Assembly (NCBI GenBank): GCA_041940025.1
Contig: JBGTSY010000001.1
Coordinates: forward strand, 434,001 to 498,000
Direction: 5' to 3'
Length of the DNA: 64,000 nt
Source: UBA5859 sp041940025
GTDB lineage: Bacteria; Pseudomonadota; Gammaproteobacteria; UBA5859
The notes under the pieces were generated by a model. It was not told the origin of the DNA. It ran no database searches and was given only the letters and a program-made list of their open reading frames with translations. Positions 45,454 through 54,935 of this stretch are shown piece by piece. The position numbers and the translations under genes were made by a program. The first letter of the stretch is position 1. Every line of letters begins with the position of its first letter.

Positions 45454-46152
45454 CTAGTTTGATGTGACTTCAGATTCGAAATCTCGGTTGGAAAGGTCGT
45501 TAAGATGAATATCACTCGCTGAGCCCAGTATGCCTCCATATACTTCTGCATAAGCTTTTGCCATTTCTTCTCTGGGAAAATCGGCGAAATCTCCTCTCTC
45601 TTTCAGGTATTCCATATGTTTGTTTCCTGAGTTATCTAGTGCATGAAATAAAGAGTCTGATGTTCCATCAAACTCCAATGGTTTGACGTTGGCTTTTTCA
45701 CATAAACTTAAATTGAAAGCAGGAGTACATTTAACCCATCTGTTGTTCAGAAAGAATCCGGTATTGCCATGAAACGCAAATATATCCGTTTGCATCAATT
45801 GCTTGAGTTTTGGTGAGGTCAAATGGTTGCGGACATCTGCAAAACCGAGACGGGTGGGGATCCCCACTGCCCTGCCGACTGCCGCCAGTAGGATTGCCTT
45901 GGGCACACAATAGCCTTCTTTTTTGTCAAGTACACAACTTGCTCGAAAAGTATCGTCACCACCGGAAAAGGCGTAGGGATTATATCGGATATCGTCTCGA
46001 ACGGCGTAGTAGAGCTTAACGGCTTGAGTGATTTGATCCGTCTCCGTGCCAATCACGTCACGAGCGTATTTGATTATTGTTGAGTTATCAGAATCAATAT
46101 AGTTTGTTGGTTGTAAGTAAAGGCCTAATGTTTCTTCTGTCATGATGGGCAC
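45454..46152 (-). CDS. Transglutaminase-like cysteine protease-fold protein
   Basis: 232 residues, no signal peptide. The core transglutaminase motif is present: cysteine in KKEGYCVPKAILLAAVGRAVGIPTRLGFADVRNH, histidine in FHGNTGFFLNNRWVKCTPAFN. The aspartate of the triad is not obvious by eye. Such proteins may hydrolyse or transfer amide bonds. No partner ATP-grasp, amidase or peptide gene adjoins. The N-terminal DNSTIIKYARDVIGTETDQ segment is also typical of the bacterial family. Confidence 0.85.
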   Translation of the reverse strand: MPIMTEETLGLYLQPTNYIDSDNSTIIKYARDVIGTETDQITQAVKLYYAVRDDIRYNPYAFSGGDDTFRASCVLDKKEGYCVPKAILLAAVGRAVGIPTRLGFADVRNHLTSPKLKQLMQTDIFAFHGNTGFFLNNRWVKCTPAFNLSLCEKANVKPLEFDGTSDSLFHALDNSGNKHMEYLKERGDFADFPREEMAKAYAEVYGGILGSASDIHLNDLSNRDFESEVTSN

Positions 46153-46423
46153 AACTTTGTATAGTTTATGATTGAAGTATTTATTAGTGATGTACTGGCG
46201 TTCAAATTACCGAATTGCATTGATAATGACAACTCTTGCAAGGCGCAGTAATCAATTCACTGCTTATAATCTCAATTCACGGGCATTCTGGTTGAGAGAA
46301 TCAGTGTCGGTTATTAGAGGGGATATTTGTCTAAAATGTGGCTCAAGAAGTGCAGTGAATATAGTGAATTGCTGAAACCTATTTAGAATACCATCTTAGC
46401 TGCGCGCGTATACTTATATTAAT

Positions 46424-47578
46424 CTAAAAAACCAAATTGACCGCAGCAGTGATGGTGTTAATTTCGTCATCTATAGTCGGACCCCCGAAAACAGTCGGTA
46501 TCGAATCAAATAGTCCATTTGCGTTCTCCCGTCCATCCAGTTCCGTGAAGCCATATTCAAATTTGACCGCTACTGAATCAGTCATACTAAACTTGATCCC
46601 AAGTGTCGCGGTGTGTTGATCCTGATTAAAGAATTCTACATCTTCCGCATCGGCTACACTGTAAGTAAAATGTGGAAAGAGATGACCAAATTCATATCCA
46701 ATGGTGGCAAACCAGTTTTGAGAGCTGGAGAAAATAGAATTAGAAACATCGCGGTGCGCCCACTCGGCGAGAAATCTGATTTGATTCCAACTGATATCGA
46801 CACCTACTGAACTGAAGACCACTTCACCGTCAGTGGTATCTTCAATACCAAATGAATTAATCGCAGAAACCGGTAGCCCTGTGGCCGCGGCCAGAGTGTC
46901 TACTAACTCGGCGGTGAGTTTTGGAACCACATGGTGGCTGGCACGCACAGTAATATTTGGGTGAATCAGCTCTAATATAATCCCACCTATGCGAAATTCC
47001 CCGAGCGTGAAAATTTCACCAATTAAAGGTAAATCTGTCTCAGGAGTTTGTGCAATATATATTTGACTAACAAAGTCGAAAGGAGGAGCGGCGATTTTTC
47101 CAACGGCATTCAATCCATTTATTGCCGTGATTGGAACATTGGCAAATCCATACAGCTCTTCTGGTGGGGTGATCCAGGGGTAGCTCACACCAACATCATA
47201 GTATTGAGAAATCATAAAACCAGGGAATCTGAAGCGTCCCGCTTGTAACTCAACCTGATTATTGGGTTGGTAAGCAAGATAGGCCCACTCGGCGTCAATT
47301 TCCCAACTATTTTTACCTCTTGCGAGTAACTGAGACACGAGTTGAATAGAACTCTCATTGGGTGTGAAACTCGTTTGGATGCCAATTACAGAGAGTTTTG
47401 AGAAATTCATCTCATCTTTGACACCTGTATAGGACACATCCTGGTCATTCTGACTAAAGCCGGCGGTCAAGAATCCGTTTGTCTGAATGCTTCGCTCAGC
47501 GTATGCCCCAGTACAGAAGCAGCAAAACAGCACTAATAATGATATTTCTTTCATTTCTCGATACGTAAAGATTTTCAT
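46424..47578 (-). CDS. Outer-membrane beta-barrel, porin-like
   Basis: About 384 residues. A signal peptide (KEISLLVLFCCFCTGAYA-ER) precedes alternating beta strands with aromatic girdles, such as ERSIQTNGFLTAGFSQND, AEWAYLAYQPNNQVELQAGRFRFPGFM and FATIGYEFGHLFPHFTYSVAD, ending in AAVNLVF with C-terminal Phe, as in outer-membrane barrels. It resembles putative gammaproteobacterial porins. ATG 47578 is chosen, with AAAGG upstream; ATG 47554 is an alternative. A longer in-frame upstream extension begins with a charged stretch unlike a signal. The substrate is unknown. Confidence 0.82.
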   Translation of the reverse strand: MKIFTYREMKEISLLVLFCCFCTGAYAERSIQTNGFLTAGFSQNDQDVSYTGVKDEMNFSKLSVIGIQTSFTPNESSIQLVSQLLARGKNSWEIDAEWAYLAYQPNNQVELQAGRFRFPGFMISQYYDVGVSYPWITPPEELYGFANVPITAINGLNAVGKIAAPPFDFVSQIYIAQTPETDLPLIGEIFTLGEFRIGGIILELIHPNITVRASHHVVPKLTAELVDTLAAATGLPVSAINSFGIEDTTDGEVVFSSVGVDISWNQIRFLAEWAHRDVSNSIFSSSQNWFATIGYEFGHLFPHFTYSVADAEDVEFFNQDQHTATLGIKFSMTDSVAVKFEYGFTELDGRENANGLFDSIPTVFGGPTIDDEINTITAAVNLVF

Positions 47579-48549
47579 GTATTGCCTTTGCCAGGTCGAT
47601 TCACTTCTTGGTCCGTTCAAAATAGGTGTTGAATTGCCCCACTCATTTTCAACCGCGGTCATGCGTAGAGAACATTCTTATTGGTTGATATATTTTTCCT
47701 AAAACGCTAAAACCGATAATCTGCTGCGTCAGGAATCCTTTCCAACCGGTACCCAAATTTAAACGGTGAGGCTCGACTGAGTACATTTAGCTACCTAGCG
47801 CACTGGCACTCAAACCGCCTGTCGTTTCGATAGCAATTAACATGCCGCTAATCTGTCCATTCTAAAGTGTTTCTACAGCCTGGTAGAGTCTTTGTGCCCC
47901 ACGCCTTGATGAAATCTGTGTCCATGGCGTTCTGAATTTTGCAATATGTTGGTCAATAATGATACTAATCGACCAGAATGTTGTGTACTAAATTTTTTTT
48001 GGGTCGGTGGGCTAATTAAACCGCATTAGGAGTAGGAGTATTCTAAAGATAATGTCACTAGCCCATCCTCTTTATTCAATTTGCGTGCGGTGTCACGGCT
48101 ATATTATGGATGCATCAAAGAGACCACATTATCTAAATGAAATGTGAGGAAATCATTACAGTTGTCGATAAATTAATTAGGCGGAAGCAAGCGTATTTGG
48201 GTGTGACCCCTGCTTTATCTTGTGTGCCGATATAATTATAAAAAGAAAATAAGCTTTGTATTAAATGTTATCGCTAAGTAACAAATTTTAAATTGTTAAT
48301 ATTCTTTCCAGATCCTTAATCGTTTTTTGAATTTTTTGAATTTTTTGTATTTTACGACGAGCTTCAATAGCTATGATTTATTGAGAGACTCAACTGAATT
48401 CAATAATAGAAAAACCATTTGTTAGTCCACGGGTTATATAGGGTGAAAGAGTACTTAAATTGGGGATTAAATATTAAGACTCGTTAACACATTAAGTGTA
48501 CTAGTCCACATATTTGATTCGTTTAATTATATATTTTTACTAATAACGA
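47579..48549. other. 970-base AT-rich region without an intact gene
   Basis: No reliable gene, RNA or insertion sequence. Fragments in several minus-strand frames near 47.7-48.0 kb look weakly protein-like. At 48323-48346 the nine-base unit TTTTTTGAA is repeated twice and then again without its last two bases. The strong AT content next to the 48550 gene suggests a silenced or acquired segment. Confidence 0.5.
48323..48349. repeat. Three tandem copies of a T6GAA-like unit
   Basis: TTTTTTGAA at 48323-48331 and again at 48332-48340, followed by TTTTTTGTA at 48341-48349. It lies 200 bases before the orphan Rossmann gene. T-tracts in phase near a promoter could bend DNA. Confidence 0.7.
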
Positions 48550-49479
48550 ATGAATAGCGAGATGAATCTAAAAAAACTAAAGGCACGGGTGTTGTTTGCT
48601 GGGTTATTCAACTTCATGGTACACCGACGTACCGTTTTATCTATTATTGGTTGGCTCAATAGACGTTTTAATTTTCTTTCCACTTTCTTTGTCATGTATC
48701 CAGCATCTGAAGAGTACGCTAAATCTTACGTTTGTCCTAGCCAGAGGGAAAAGATGCGCTGGTCACCTTGGATTGTCGGTCTCTACATTCAGAACGGAAA
48801 GTTAGGATTATCCGCAGTGATTTCATCGACAGAACGCGATTTTCGCAATCAAGACAATGTCCCCAATCTGAAGCGTATGTATGACAAAGCGTATGAGTTG
48901 GCAACAATAGTCGGCGCGACGCAAGTCAGCTTCGCGGGTGTCTTACCTGGTGTGCTGAATAAGCAAAGAATTGTAAAAGGTTCCGTCGAAGCACAAGTCA
49001 CTGTTGAAACGGTCATAAAGGCGGAAGAGTCGCTTCGACGATCTCTCGATTTAACAGAGGATACGCCAATAATAATATTCGGCAGCGCTGGCTTCATTGG
49101 GCGTCGAGTTGTGCGTCGTTTATCTCATCGAAATCTATTTTTGGTTGATAAGGCAGATCCCAAAACTGTAGAGAATACATCTTGGTATCAATCATTAAGA
49201 GGAATGCCAGCCATTTTATTGAACCTTGCTAGCCAGGATGCACTAATACAAAATCTACCCAACTTGTGGCGTGAAGTTGTGGTGCTAAACGAGGTCTATC
49301 CCGAACCCGAGCCAGAAACGGTAAGCGCGTTAGGTGCGATGGGATGTGCTGCCTATCATATTATTGGTTTGAGAGCGTTCACGTTGCCACCATTTCCAAA
49401 GGCCTATAGGGGAGGGATACCTTGTTGCGCGGGAAGGCTTTCCCACGGCATGGAGGCATTGGTTAGAAAGCTCAATTAA
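48550..49479 (+). CDS. Orphan Rossmann-fold protein of unknown function
   Basis: 309 residues. A GxxGxxG dinucleotide motif lies at about residue 177 (IIIFGSAGFIGRRVVRRL), and VDKADPKTVENTSWYQ follows where the second strand should end in an acidic residue. The N-terminal half (LGLSAVISSTERDFRNQD; VSFAGVLPGVLNKQRI) is a separate domain. The order, an N-terminal domain then VEAQVTVETVIKAEESLRRSLDL then Rossmann fold, resembles acyl-ACP reductase and shikimate dehydrogenase-like enzymes, but only distantly. No family is claimed. No Shine-Dalgarno sequence; ATG 48562 is an alternative start. It stands alone. Confidence 0.75.
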   Translation: MNSEMNLKKLKARVLFAGLFNFMVHRRTVLSIIGWLNRRFNFLSTFFVMYPASEEYAKSYVCPSQREKMRWSPWIVGLYIQNGKLGLSAVISSTERDFRNQDNVPNLKRMYDKAYELATIVGATQVSFAGVLPGVLNKQRIVKGSVEAQVTVETVIKAEESLRRSLDLTEDTPIIIFGSAGFIGRRVVRRLSHRNLFLVDKADPKTVENTSWYQSLRGMPAILLNLASQDALIQNLPNLWREVVVLNEVYPEPEPETVSALGAMGCAAYHIIGLRAFTLPPFPKAYRGGIPCCAGRLSHGMEALVRKLN

Positions 49480-49492
49480 GTTATCAGATCCT

Positions 49493-50152
49493 TTAAATTG
49501 AATTTAGGGATTGGATGAATTGATCTGCAGATTGAATAGATTTGTTCATGTCTATTATTAGATTAGCAACTTCCTTTTCTATATTCGTCACTTCTACGTC
49601 AATTTGACTTAATGCCTGGGCATTGAGGTTATGTTTTAAAAAGAGCACTTGATCATGCATGGATTTAAGAACAGGCTGCATGGTTGCTTCAGCGGCCCAC
49701 ATGGATTTCAGCATAAATTTATAGTCGCCTTCGGTTTGATTAAGGAGTATTTGGCTTTTTTGTTTCAGTTTTTTATTCTGATATTGCGACAATTCAGATC
49801 GCCATTCTTTAAATAATAATTGTGCTACCTTGTCCATAGCTTCTATGCGTTTAGATACCTCTAGTGCACGTGCTTCTGTTTTTTCATAGCTTTTATTTAA
49901 TTGTCGATAAGTTTTTTCGAGTTCACCCCCTTCAAACGCCACCAGTTGTTTAAAAGCCGTGAGTGAATCTGAAAACTGTTCTTTAGCCAATGTTTGAGAT
50001 TGTTTTGTTTTAATGACGCGGGAATGCAATACCTCTCTTTTTTCAATCCCGATTTGTTCCAATGAGTTCAGGTAGAGTGTTTGACATCCTGTTAGATAAG
50101 CAATCAGAAATGTGAGTGTAATATAGCGAAAAGTTATGGCGTGTGTATTCAT
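49493..50152 (-). CDS. DUF2959-family lipoprotein
   Basis: 219 residues. The N-terminal hydrophobic stretch ends in a lipobox, IAYLTGC (Cys about 23). The rest is almost wholly helical and coiled, rich in Lys, Glu and Gln: RVIKTKQSQTLAKEQFSDSLTAFKQLVAFEGGELEKTYRQLNKSYEK. The pattern matches DUF2959 proteins; their function is unknown. It lies convergent with the Rossmann gene and next to hldD, but has no evident LPS role. Confidence 0.85.
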   Translation of the reverse strand: MNTHAITFRYITLTFLIAYLTGCQTLYLNSLEQIGIEKREVLHSRVIKTKQSQTLAKEQFSDSLTAFKQLVAFEGGELEKTYRQLNKSYEKTEARALEVSKRIEAMDKVAQLLFKEWRSELSQYQNKKLKQKSQILLNQTEGDYKFMLKSMWAAEATMQPVLKSMHDQVLFLKHNLNAQALSQIDVEVTNIEKEVANLIIDMNKSIQSADQFIQSLNSI

Positions 50153-50236
50153 AATGAATCCCGTAAAGATTAAATAGGAGTATAGAAAAAATAGCTATAA
50201 ACACTTCAATAAATCAAACAAGAATCTATTGAACAA

Positions 50237-51184
50237 TTATGTTTGTGTCTCTAACCAATTCATGTAGTCACCAACACCTTCGGCAACCGATAGAAATTTC
50301 TGATCATATCCGACAGATCTTAAGCGTTCGATATTCGCTTCAGTAAAACTTTGATAACAACCTTTTAGATGTTCTGGAAATGGAATATATTCAATTTCGC
50401 CTTTGCCCAGATGATTGATGATGGCATTTGCTACGTCGTTAAAGGATTCGGCTCGCCCGGTACCCACATTATAAATACCACTTGCTGGTGTGTTCTCTTG
50501 GAACCAAAAATTTACCTTTATGATGTCTTTTACAAAGACAAAGTCTCGCTTTTGTTCGCCAGGACCGAAGCCACCGCTTCCTTCGAAAAGTTTAGGGTTT
50601 TCCTGGTTTAGCATCTGTTGATGTAGGTGAAACGCGACGCTGGCCATATTACCCTTATGTTGTTCTCGGGGACCATAGACATTGAAATAACGAAAACCCG
50701 CCCAGGGAATAGTTATTTCTGAAGCGCGGCGGCGAATGTATTGATCGAAAAGTAGCTTTGAATATCCATACACGTTTAATGGATGTTCATGTTGGGGTTG
50801 TTCGACAAACTGAGTGCTTGCACCATAGACCGCAGCGGAAGAAGCGTAATAGAAAGGTATATTATGTCTGACACAATAGTGAAGTAATAACTTGGTATAT
50901 TCAAAATTGTTCTGCATCATCATTTTGCCATTCCACTCGGTAGTGGTCGAGCAGGCACCTTGATGGAATATTGCATCTATAGAACCCAATGATTCATTTC
51001 GTTCGATGTGAGAAATAAAGGTTTCTTTATCTACGTAATCGTCAATCTGACAATCCGCAATATTGATATACTTATGACCATCAGAAAGATCGTCTACGCA
51101 AATGACATTGGTTTCGCCCCTCTCATTTAGGCCTTTAATCAAATTGCTACCAATAAAACCGGCACCACCCGTGACGATGATCAT
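50237..51184 (-). CDS. hldD: HldD, ADP-L-glycero-D-manno-heptose 6-epimerase
   Basis: 315 residues, an extended short-chain dehydrogenase fold. It starts MIIVTGGAGFIGSNLIKGLNERG with the NAD(P)-binding glycine motif. FHQGACSTTTEWNGKMMMQNNFEYTKLLLHYC and the YGYSKLLFDQ active-site Tyr-Lys are diagnostic of HldD, as is GSGGFGPGEQKRDFVFVKD. It makes the L,D form of ADP-heptose, the donor for LPS inner core. The length is close to the family's 310. Confidence 0.96.
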   Translation of the reverse strand: MIIVTGGAGFIGSNLIKGLNERGETNVICVDDLSDGHKYINIADCQIDDYVDKETFISHIERNESLGSIDAIFHQGACSTTTEWNGKMMMQNNFEYTKLLLHYCVRHNIPFYYASSAAVYGASTQFVEQPQHEHPLNVYGYSKLLFDQYIRRRASEITIPWAGFRYFNVYGPREQHKGNMASVAFHLHQQMLNQENPKLFEGSGGFGPGEQKRDFVFVKDIIKVNFWFQENTPASGIYNVGTGRAESFNDVANAIINHLGKGEIEYIPFPEHLKGCYQSFTEANIERLRSVGYDQKFLSVAEGVGDYMNWLETQT

Positions 51185-51329
51185 CGCAAGAACACCTCTC
51201 TATTGTGAAAACATGATTTAATAATAAGCACTGAATGACACATGGTTTTTTTCAGAGGGAATGATCCGCCGGTAGAGATCCAGATAGAGTGTAAGATAAA
51301 TGTCATAATCTAAAAAACTGAATTAGGGA

Positions 51330-52754
51330 TTATACTTTTTGTGCTTGTTCAATGATTGCTGAGCTTGAGTAGCCTTCGACAAAATCAATTAGTACTACTT
51401 TGCCGCCATGTGTTTTAACCCATTGACCACCTACCACCTCAGACTCAGTATAATCGCCACCTTTAACTAAATAATCTGGTTGAATTGCTTCGATCAGGCT
51501 TTGGGGTGTGTCTTCGCTAAATGCAACAACCCAGTCTACCGCTCTTAAACCTGCCAATACAGACATACGATCTGAAAGTGTGTTAATTGGTCTGTCAGAA
51601 CCTTTTAACCTTTTCACCGAGTCGTCATCATTGACGGCGACGATTAGTTTGTCCCCTAGTTTTTTGGCCTTTTCTAAATAGTGTACGTGCCCTGGATGTA
51701 ACAGATCAAAACAACCGTTAGTGAATACAATGCGTTCTCCGGCGTTACGAAAATTTCGAACAGCTTGTAGTAACAGTGGGAGTTCTATTTTGCCTTGGTG
51801 AAAATTCGGAGAGCTGTCTAATGATTGTTGCAACTCTTCTAATGTAATCACAGAAGTGCCCAGTTTACCTACCACAATACCAGCGGCAACATTGGCCAGC
51901 TGTGCGGCATCTGGAAAACTCTGTCCACAGGCGATACTGGCCGCTAGGGTAGCTATGACTGTATCACCCGCACCGGTGACATCATATACCTCTTTTGCCT
52001 GCGTTGGATAATGAGTGTAGTTGCCCGATTGTTCAATTAGAGTCATACCCTGTTCTCCCTGAGTGATTAACAGGGCAGAAAGTTGCACATCTGAAAGTAA
52101 TCGAGTTGCCTTTGCGACTAACTCTTCTTGGTGAGCACATGCCCCTACTACAGCCTCGAACTCGCTGAGATTCGGAGTGAGCATTGTTGCGCCTTTGTAT
52201 AGAGTAAAATCCGTTCCTTTTGGATCTACTAAAATTTCTTTATCTGCGGCCTTCGCAATGGCAATAAGTTCTCGGATGGGTTTCAATGTTCCTTTAGCAT
52301 AGTCGCTGAACACTACCAAATCACACTCTTTAACGTGATCCCTAAATTTTTGTACAAAAAATTCCGAATCCCAGTCGCCTAAATTTTTCTCAAAATCTAG
52401 CCTAATGAGTTGTTGGTTCTGACTCATGACGCGTAGTTTCGTAATGGTTGCAATGTCTGGTAGAGTCGCGAAGAGACAGTGTATCCCTGCTTTTTTAAGG
52501 GTTTGCGTGAGTAATTCCGCATCTGCATCGTTGCCAACGATAGACATCAGGGAAACCTGAGCGCCTAGCCCAGCACTATTTAATGCGACATTGCCGGCAC
52601 CACCGGGTAGTTCGGTCTGATTAAGAACATTCACAACCGGTACGGGTGCTTCAGGAGAGATCCGTTGAGTATGCCCGCCCCAATAGCGATCTAACATGAG
52701 ATCGCCGACCACCAGCAGCCTGCCATCTTTCATTAAGTGAGTTTTGCCATTCAT
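51330..52754 (-). CDS. hldE: HldE, bifunctional heptose 7-phosphate kinase / heptose 1-phosphate adenylyltransferase
   Basis: 474 residues. The N-terminal two thirds is a PfkB-type sugar kinase (RLLVVGDLMLDRYWGG; LPGGAGNVALN; YDVTGAGDTVIATLAA). The C-terminal domain is a cytidylyltransferase-like enzyme (FTNGCFDLLHPGHVHYLEKAKKLGD). The fused layout is that of enterobacterial HldE. It makes the bisphosphate and then ADP-D-heptose, steps 2 and 4 of the ADP-heptose pathway. It lies 19 bases downstream of gmhB on the same strand. Confidence 0.97.
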   Translation of the reverse strand: MNGKTHLMKDGRLLVVGDLMLDRYWGGHTQRISPEAPVPVVNVLNQTELPGGAGNVALNSAGLGAQVSLMSIVGNDADAELLTQTLKKAGIHCLFATLPDIATITKLRVMSQNQQLIRLDFEKNLGDWDSEFFVQKFRDHVKECDLVVFSDYAKGTLKPIRELIAIAKAADKEILVDPKGTDFTLYKGATMLTPNLSEFEAVVGACAHQEELVAKATRLLSDVQLSALLITQGEQGMTLIEQSGNYTHYPTQAKEVYDVTGAGDTVIATLAASIACGQSFPDAAQLANVAAGIVVGKLGTSVITLEELQQSLDSSPNFHQGKIELPLLLQAVRNFRNAGERIVFTNGCFDLLHPGHVHYLEKAKKLGDKLIVAVNDDDSVKRLKGSDRPINTLSDRMSVLAGLRAVDWVVAFSEDTPQSLIEAIQPDYLVKGGDYTESEVVGGQWVKTHGGKVVLIDFVEGYSSSAIIEQAQKV

Positions 52755-52773
52755 AAATCGTAACGTCCCGAGA

Positions 52774-53337
52774 CTAATTGGTACTGGTAACAGGTACTAA
52801 CAAATGCTCAACAGCTTGCAGATCTCGTAGGTGGGCCATTTCAATCGTGGCTTTGGAATTGTTACCGGCGGTACCTAACAGAATGCGATGGACTATACCC
52901 GCACTTTCAGCAGCTTGCATGTCAGTTTCTTTATCACCAATTAATATAGAGTTGCTAGGCTCAATATTATAGTCGTTTATTGCCTCAATGATGAGCCCTG
53001 GTGCAGGTTTGCGGCAGTTGCACTTTTGTAAATATTCTCCTTTAGCGTGAATAGGGTGGTGAGGGCAATAATAAATTCTATCTAAAGATACATGCTGTTG
53101 CTTGAGTTGGGCCGTCATCCATTCACTGAGACTGAGAAATTCTGTTTCAGTGTAGTAGCCTCGCCCGATCCCAGATTGATTCGTCACCACGATTAATAGG
53201 TAACCGGCTGCCTGAAACTGTTGACAAAATTCAAATATGCCGGGTACGAACTCAATTTGATCGGGGCGACAGGCGTAGCCAACATCACAATTAATCACCC
53301 CATCCCTATCCAGAAACAACGCTCTTTGTTTACTCAT
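52774..53337 (-). CDS. gmhB: GmhB, D-glycero-beta-D-manno-heptose 1,7-bisphosphate 7-phosphatase
   Basis: 187 residues, HAD superfamily. The nucleophile motif is ALFLDRDGVINCD, motif II LIVVTNQSGIGRGYYTE, and the zinc loop CPHHPIHAKGEYLQKCNCRKPAPG is typical of GmhB, as is ILIGDKETDMQAAESAG. It removes the C7 phosphate between the two HldE steps. ATG 53337 overlaps the gmhA stop by 8 bases (ATGAGTAA), so translation is probably coupled. An upstream in-frame start at 53358 would place the start further inside gmhA. Confidence 0.95.
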   Translation of the reverse strand: MSKQRALFLDRDGVINCDVGYACRPDQIEFVPGIFEFCQQFQAAGYLLIVVTNQSGIGRGYYTETEFLSLSEWMTAQLKQQHVSLDRIYYCPHHPIHAKGEYLQKCNCRKPAPGLIIEAINDYNIEPSNSILIGDKETDMQAAESAGIVHRILLGTAGNNSKATIEMAHLRDLQAVEHLLVPVTSTN

Positions 53338-53899
53338 GATCAGCGAAATGAGCTTCAATCAGATCACAGAGTACATGTCCGAGAAAAATGTGCGCTTCCT
53401 GAATTCGCGCCGTATCCTTTTCTGTCACGTTAAGTGAGAAATCAGCGATCTGTGCGAGTGTGCCACCATCGCGTCCGGTGAAGGCCACGGTTTTTGCACC
53501 CTTATTTTTCGCGGACTGAATCGCCTTTAGAACGTTAGGACTTTGACCAGACGTGCTGATGCCTACTAGCACATCCAACTCGACGCACAATCCCTCAACC
53601 TGGCGAGAAAAAATCTGCTCATATTGATAATCATTCGCAACCGCGGTTAAGATGGAGGAATCTGTGGTCAGAGCAATGGCGGGTAAGGCTCTTCTCTCTC
53701 GTGTGAATCTGCCGATCAATTCAGCGGCCAAGTGTTGGCTATCTGCGGCGCTGCCACCGTTACCGCACCATAAAATTTTGCCTCCTTTTTCCAAGCACTG
53801 GATCATGACTTTGGCGACATCTTCTACCTCAGGTTCAAGTTTTTTAACTTGGTCAAAGGTGGATAGATGATGATTTAAGCTTTCTTGAAATACGCTCAT
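53330..53899 (-). CDS. gmhA: GmhA, sedoheptulose 7-phosphate isomerase
   Basis: 189 residues, SIS fold. The family motif WCGNGGSAADSQHLAAELIGRF is present, as are DSSILTAVANDY, GISTSGQSPNVLKAIQSA and FTGRDGG. It catalyses the first step of ADP-heptose synthesis. It is the first of gmhA-gmhB-hldE-hldD, which together complete the pathway. The divergent lpxL gene lies 94 bases away. Confidence 0.95.
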   Translation of the reverse strand: MSVFQESLNHHLSTFDQVKKLEPEVEDVAKVMIQCLEKGGKILWCGNGGSAADSQHLAAELIGRFTRERRALPAIALTTDSSILTAVANDYQYEQIFSRQVEGLCVELDVLVGISTSGQSPNVLKAIQSAKNKGAKTVAFTGRDGGTLAQIADFSLNVTEKDTARIQEAHIFLGHVLCDLIEAHFADHE

Positions 53900-53993
53900 T
53901 GGAATAACTTTATCTTTTCATTGGGTGAATACGGATTGCGTTGCATCAGCTTCCTATTAAAATAACCGGTTTTGTAGATTTAAGGATTTTCCC

Positions 53994-54935
53994 ATAAAGC
54001 TTGAACCACGTCATTTTTATCCTCGCTATTGGCTGGCTTGGTTTGGCCTGGTGTTGTTACGCCTGAGTCTGTTGCTGCCGCCGCGAATGTGGGAAAAGAC
54101 GGCAAAAAGACTGGGACATATTCTCTATTTTTTGGCAACACGCCGCCGAACAATCATTCAAGCCAATATTGAACACTGTTTTAATGACTTACCTAAATCG
54201 GAACAACAGCAGTTGGTAAAAAGAAATTTTACCTATTTTGCATATGCAGTTCTGGATTTGGGGCGTGCCTGGTGGTCGACGGAAGAACAGCTAGAGGGCA
54301 ATTTGGAAGTAATGGGGTTGGATCATGTCACGCGCGCAATGGAACTCGGTAAACCGATAATTCTTCTTGGGGCTCACTACATGAATTTGGAAATAGCGGG
54401 TCGTCTCATTGCGAATCAATTGAAAATATCCACTGTGTATCGACCTCATGAGAATGACATTGTGAATTATTTCATGTTGAAGAGTCGCACTCGTCAGTTT
54501 GAGCAGATCATTGAGCGAAATAATCTACGTCAGTTGGTTAAACTTTTGAAACAAGGAAAAATAATTTGGTACGCTGGCGATCAGGACATGGGTAAAAAAC
54601 AGTCGGTCTTTGCACCGTTTTTTGGCCATCCCGCCGCAACATTGACCGCTTTGAGCCGCTTGGCCAAGTTGACTCAAGCGGAAGTGATCCCGATGGTTTT
54701 TATTCGTGGCGCCAATCCGAGACGACACCGTATCATTTTTCATGCGCCATGGCAGAATTTTCCGAGTGGCAACTTGATTGAAGATGCGACTCGTCATAAT
54801 CGGTGTGTGCAAGAAGCCATCCGCATGCAACCAGAAAATTACCTCTGGGCTCATCGACGATTTAAGTCTCGTCCTGAAGGAGAGAAAAACTGGTACCCGA
54901 AAAAAGATCGTTCTAACAAAAAGAAATATAAATGA
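53994..54935 (+). CDS. lpxL: LpxL-family lipid A lauroyl (secondary) acyltransferase
   Basis: 313 residues if started at ATA 53994. The frame upstream of GTG 54051 encodes FYPRYWLAWFGLV, matching the HPRYWLTWLGI segment of LpxL/HtrB, so the GTG start would cut conserved sequence. ATA 53994 has TAAGGA 7 bases before it and no ATG, GTG or TTG occurs in frame back to TAA 53958. The catalytic GAHYMNLE (HX4D/E) and YAGDQDMGKKQSVFAPFFG motifs are present. It adds a secondary acyl chain to lipid A at the inner membrane. The stop overlaps the next gene by 4 bases. Confidence 0.87.
   Translation: MKLEPRHFYPRYWLAWFGLVLLRLSLLLPPRMWEKTAKRLGHILYFLATRRRTIIQANIEHCFNDLPKSEQQQLVKRNFTYFAYAVLDLGRAWWSTEEQLEGNLEVMGLDHVTRAMELGKPIILLGAHYMNLEIAGRLIANQLKISTVYRPHENDIVNYFMLKSRTRQFEQIIERNNLRQLVKLLKQGKIIWYAGDQDMGKKQSVFAPFFGHPAATLTALSRLAKLTQAEVIPMVFIRGANPRRHRIIFHAPWQNFPSGNLIEDATRHNRCVQEAIRMQPENYLWAHRRFKSRPEGEKNWYPKKDRSNKKKYK

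Noticed and set aside
47700..48010. Minus-strand fragments reading MLIAIETTGGLSASALGS and RRGAQRLYQAVETL
   Set aside because: Two stops interrupt about 90 codons and I recognise no family. It may be a fossil but evidence is below that for 6065-6682.
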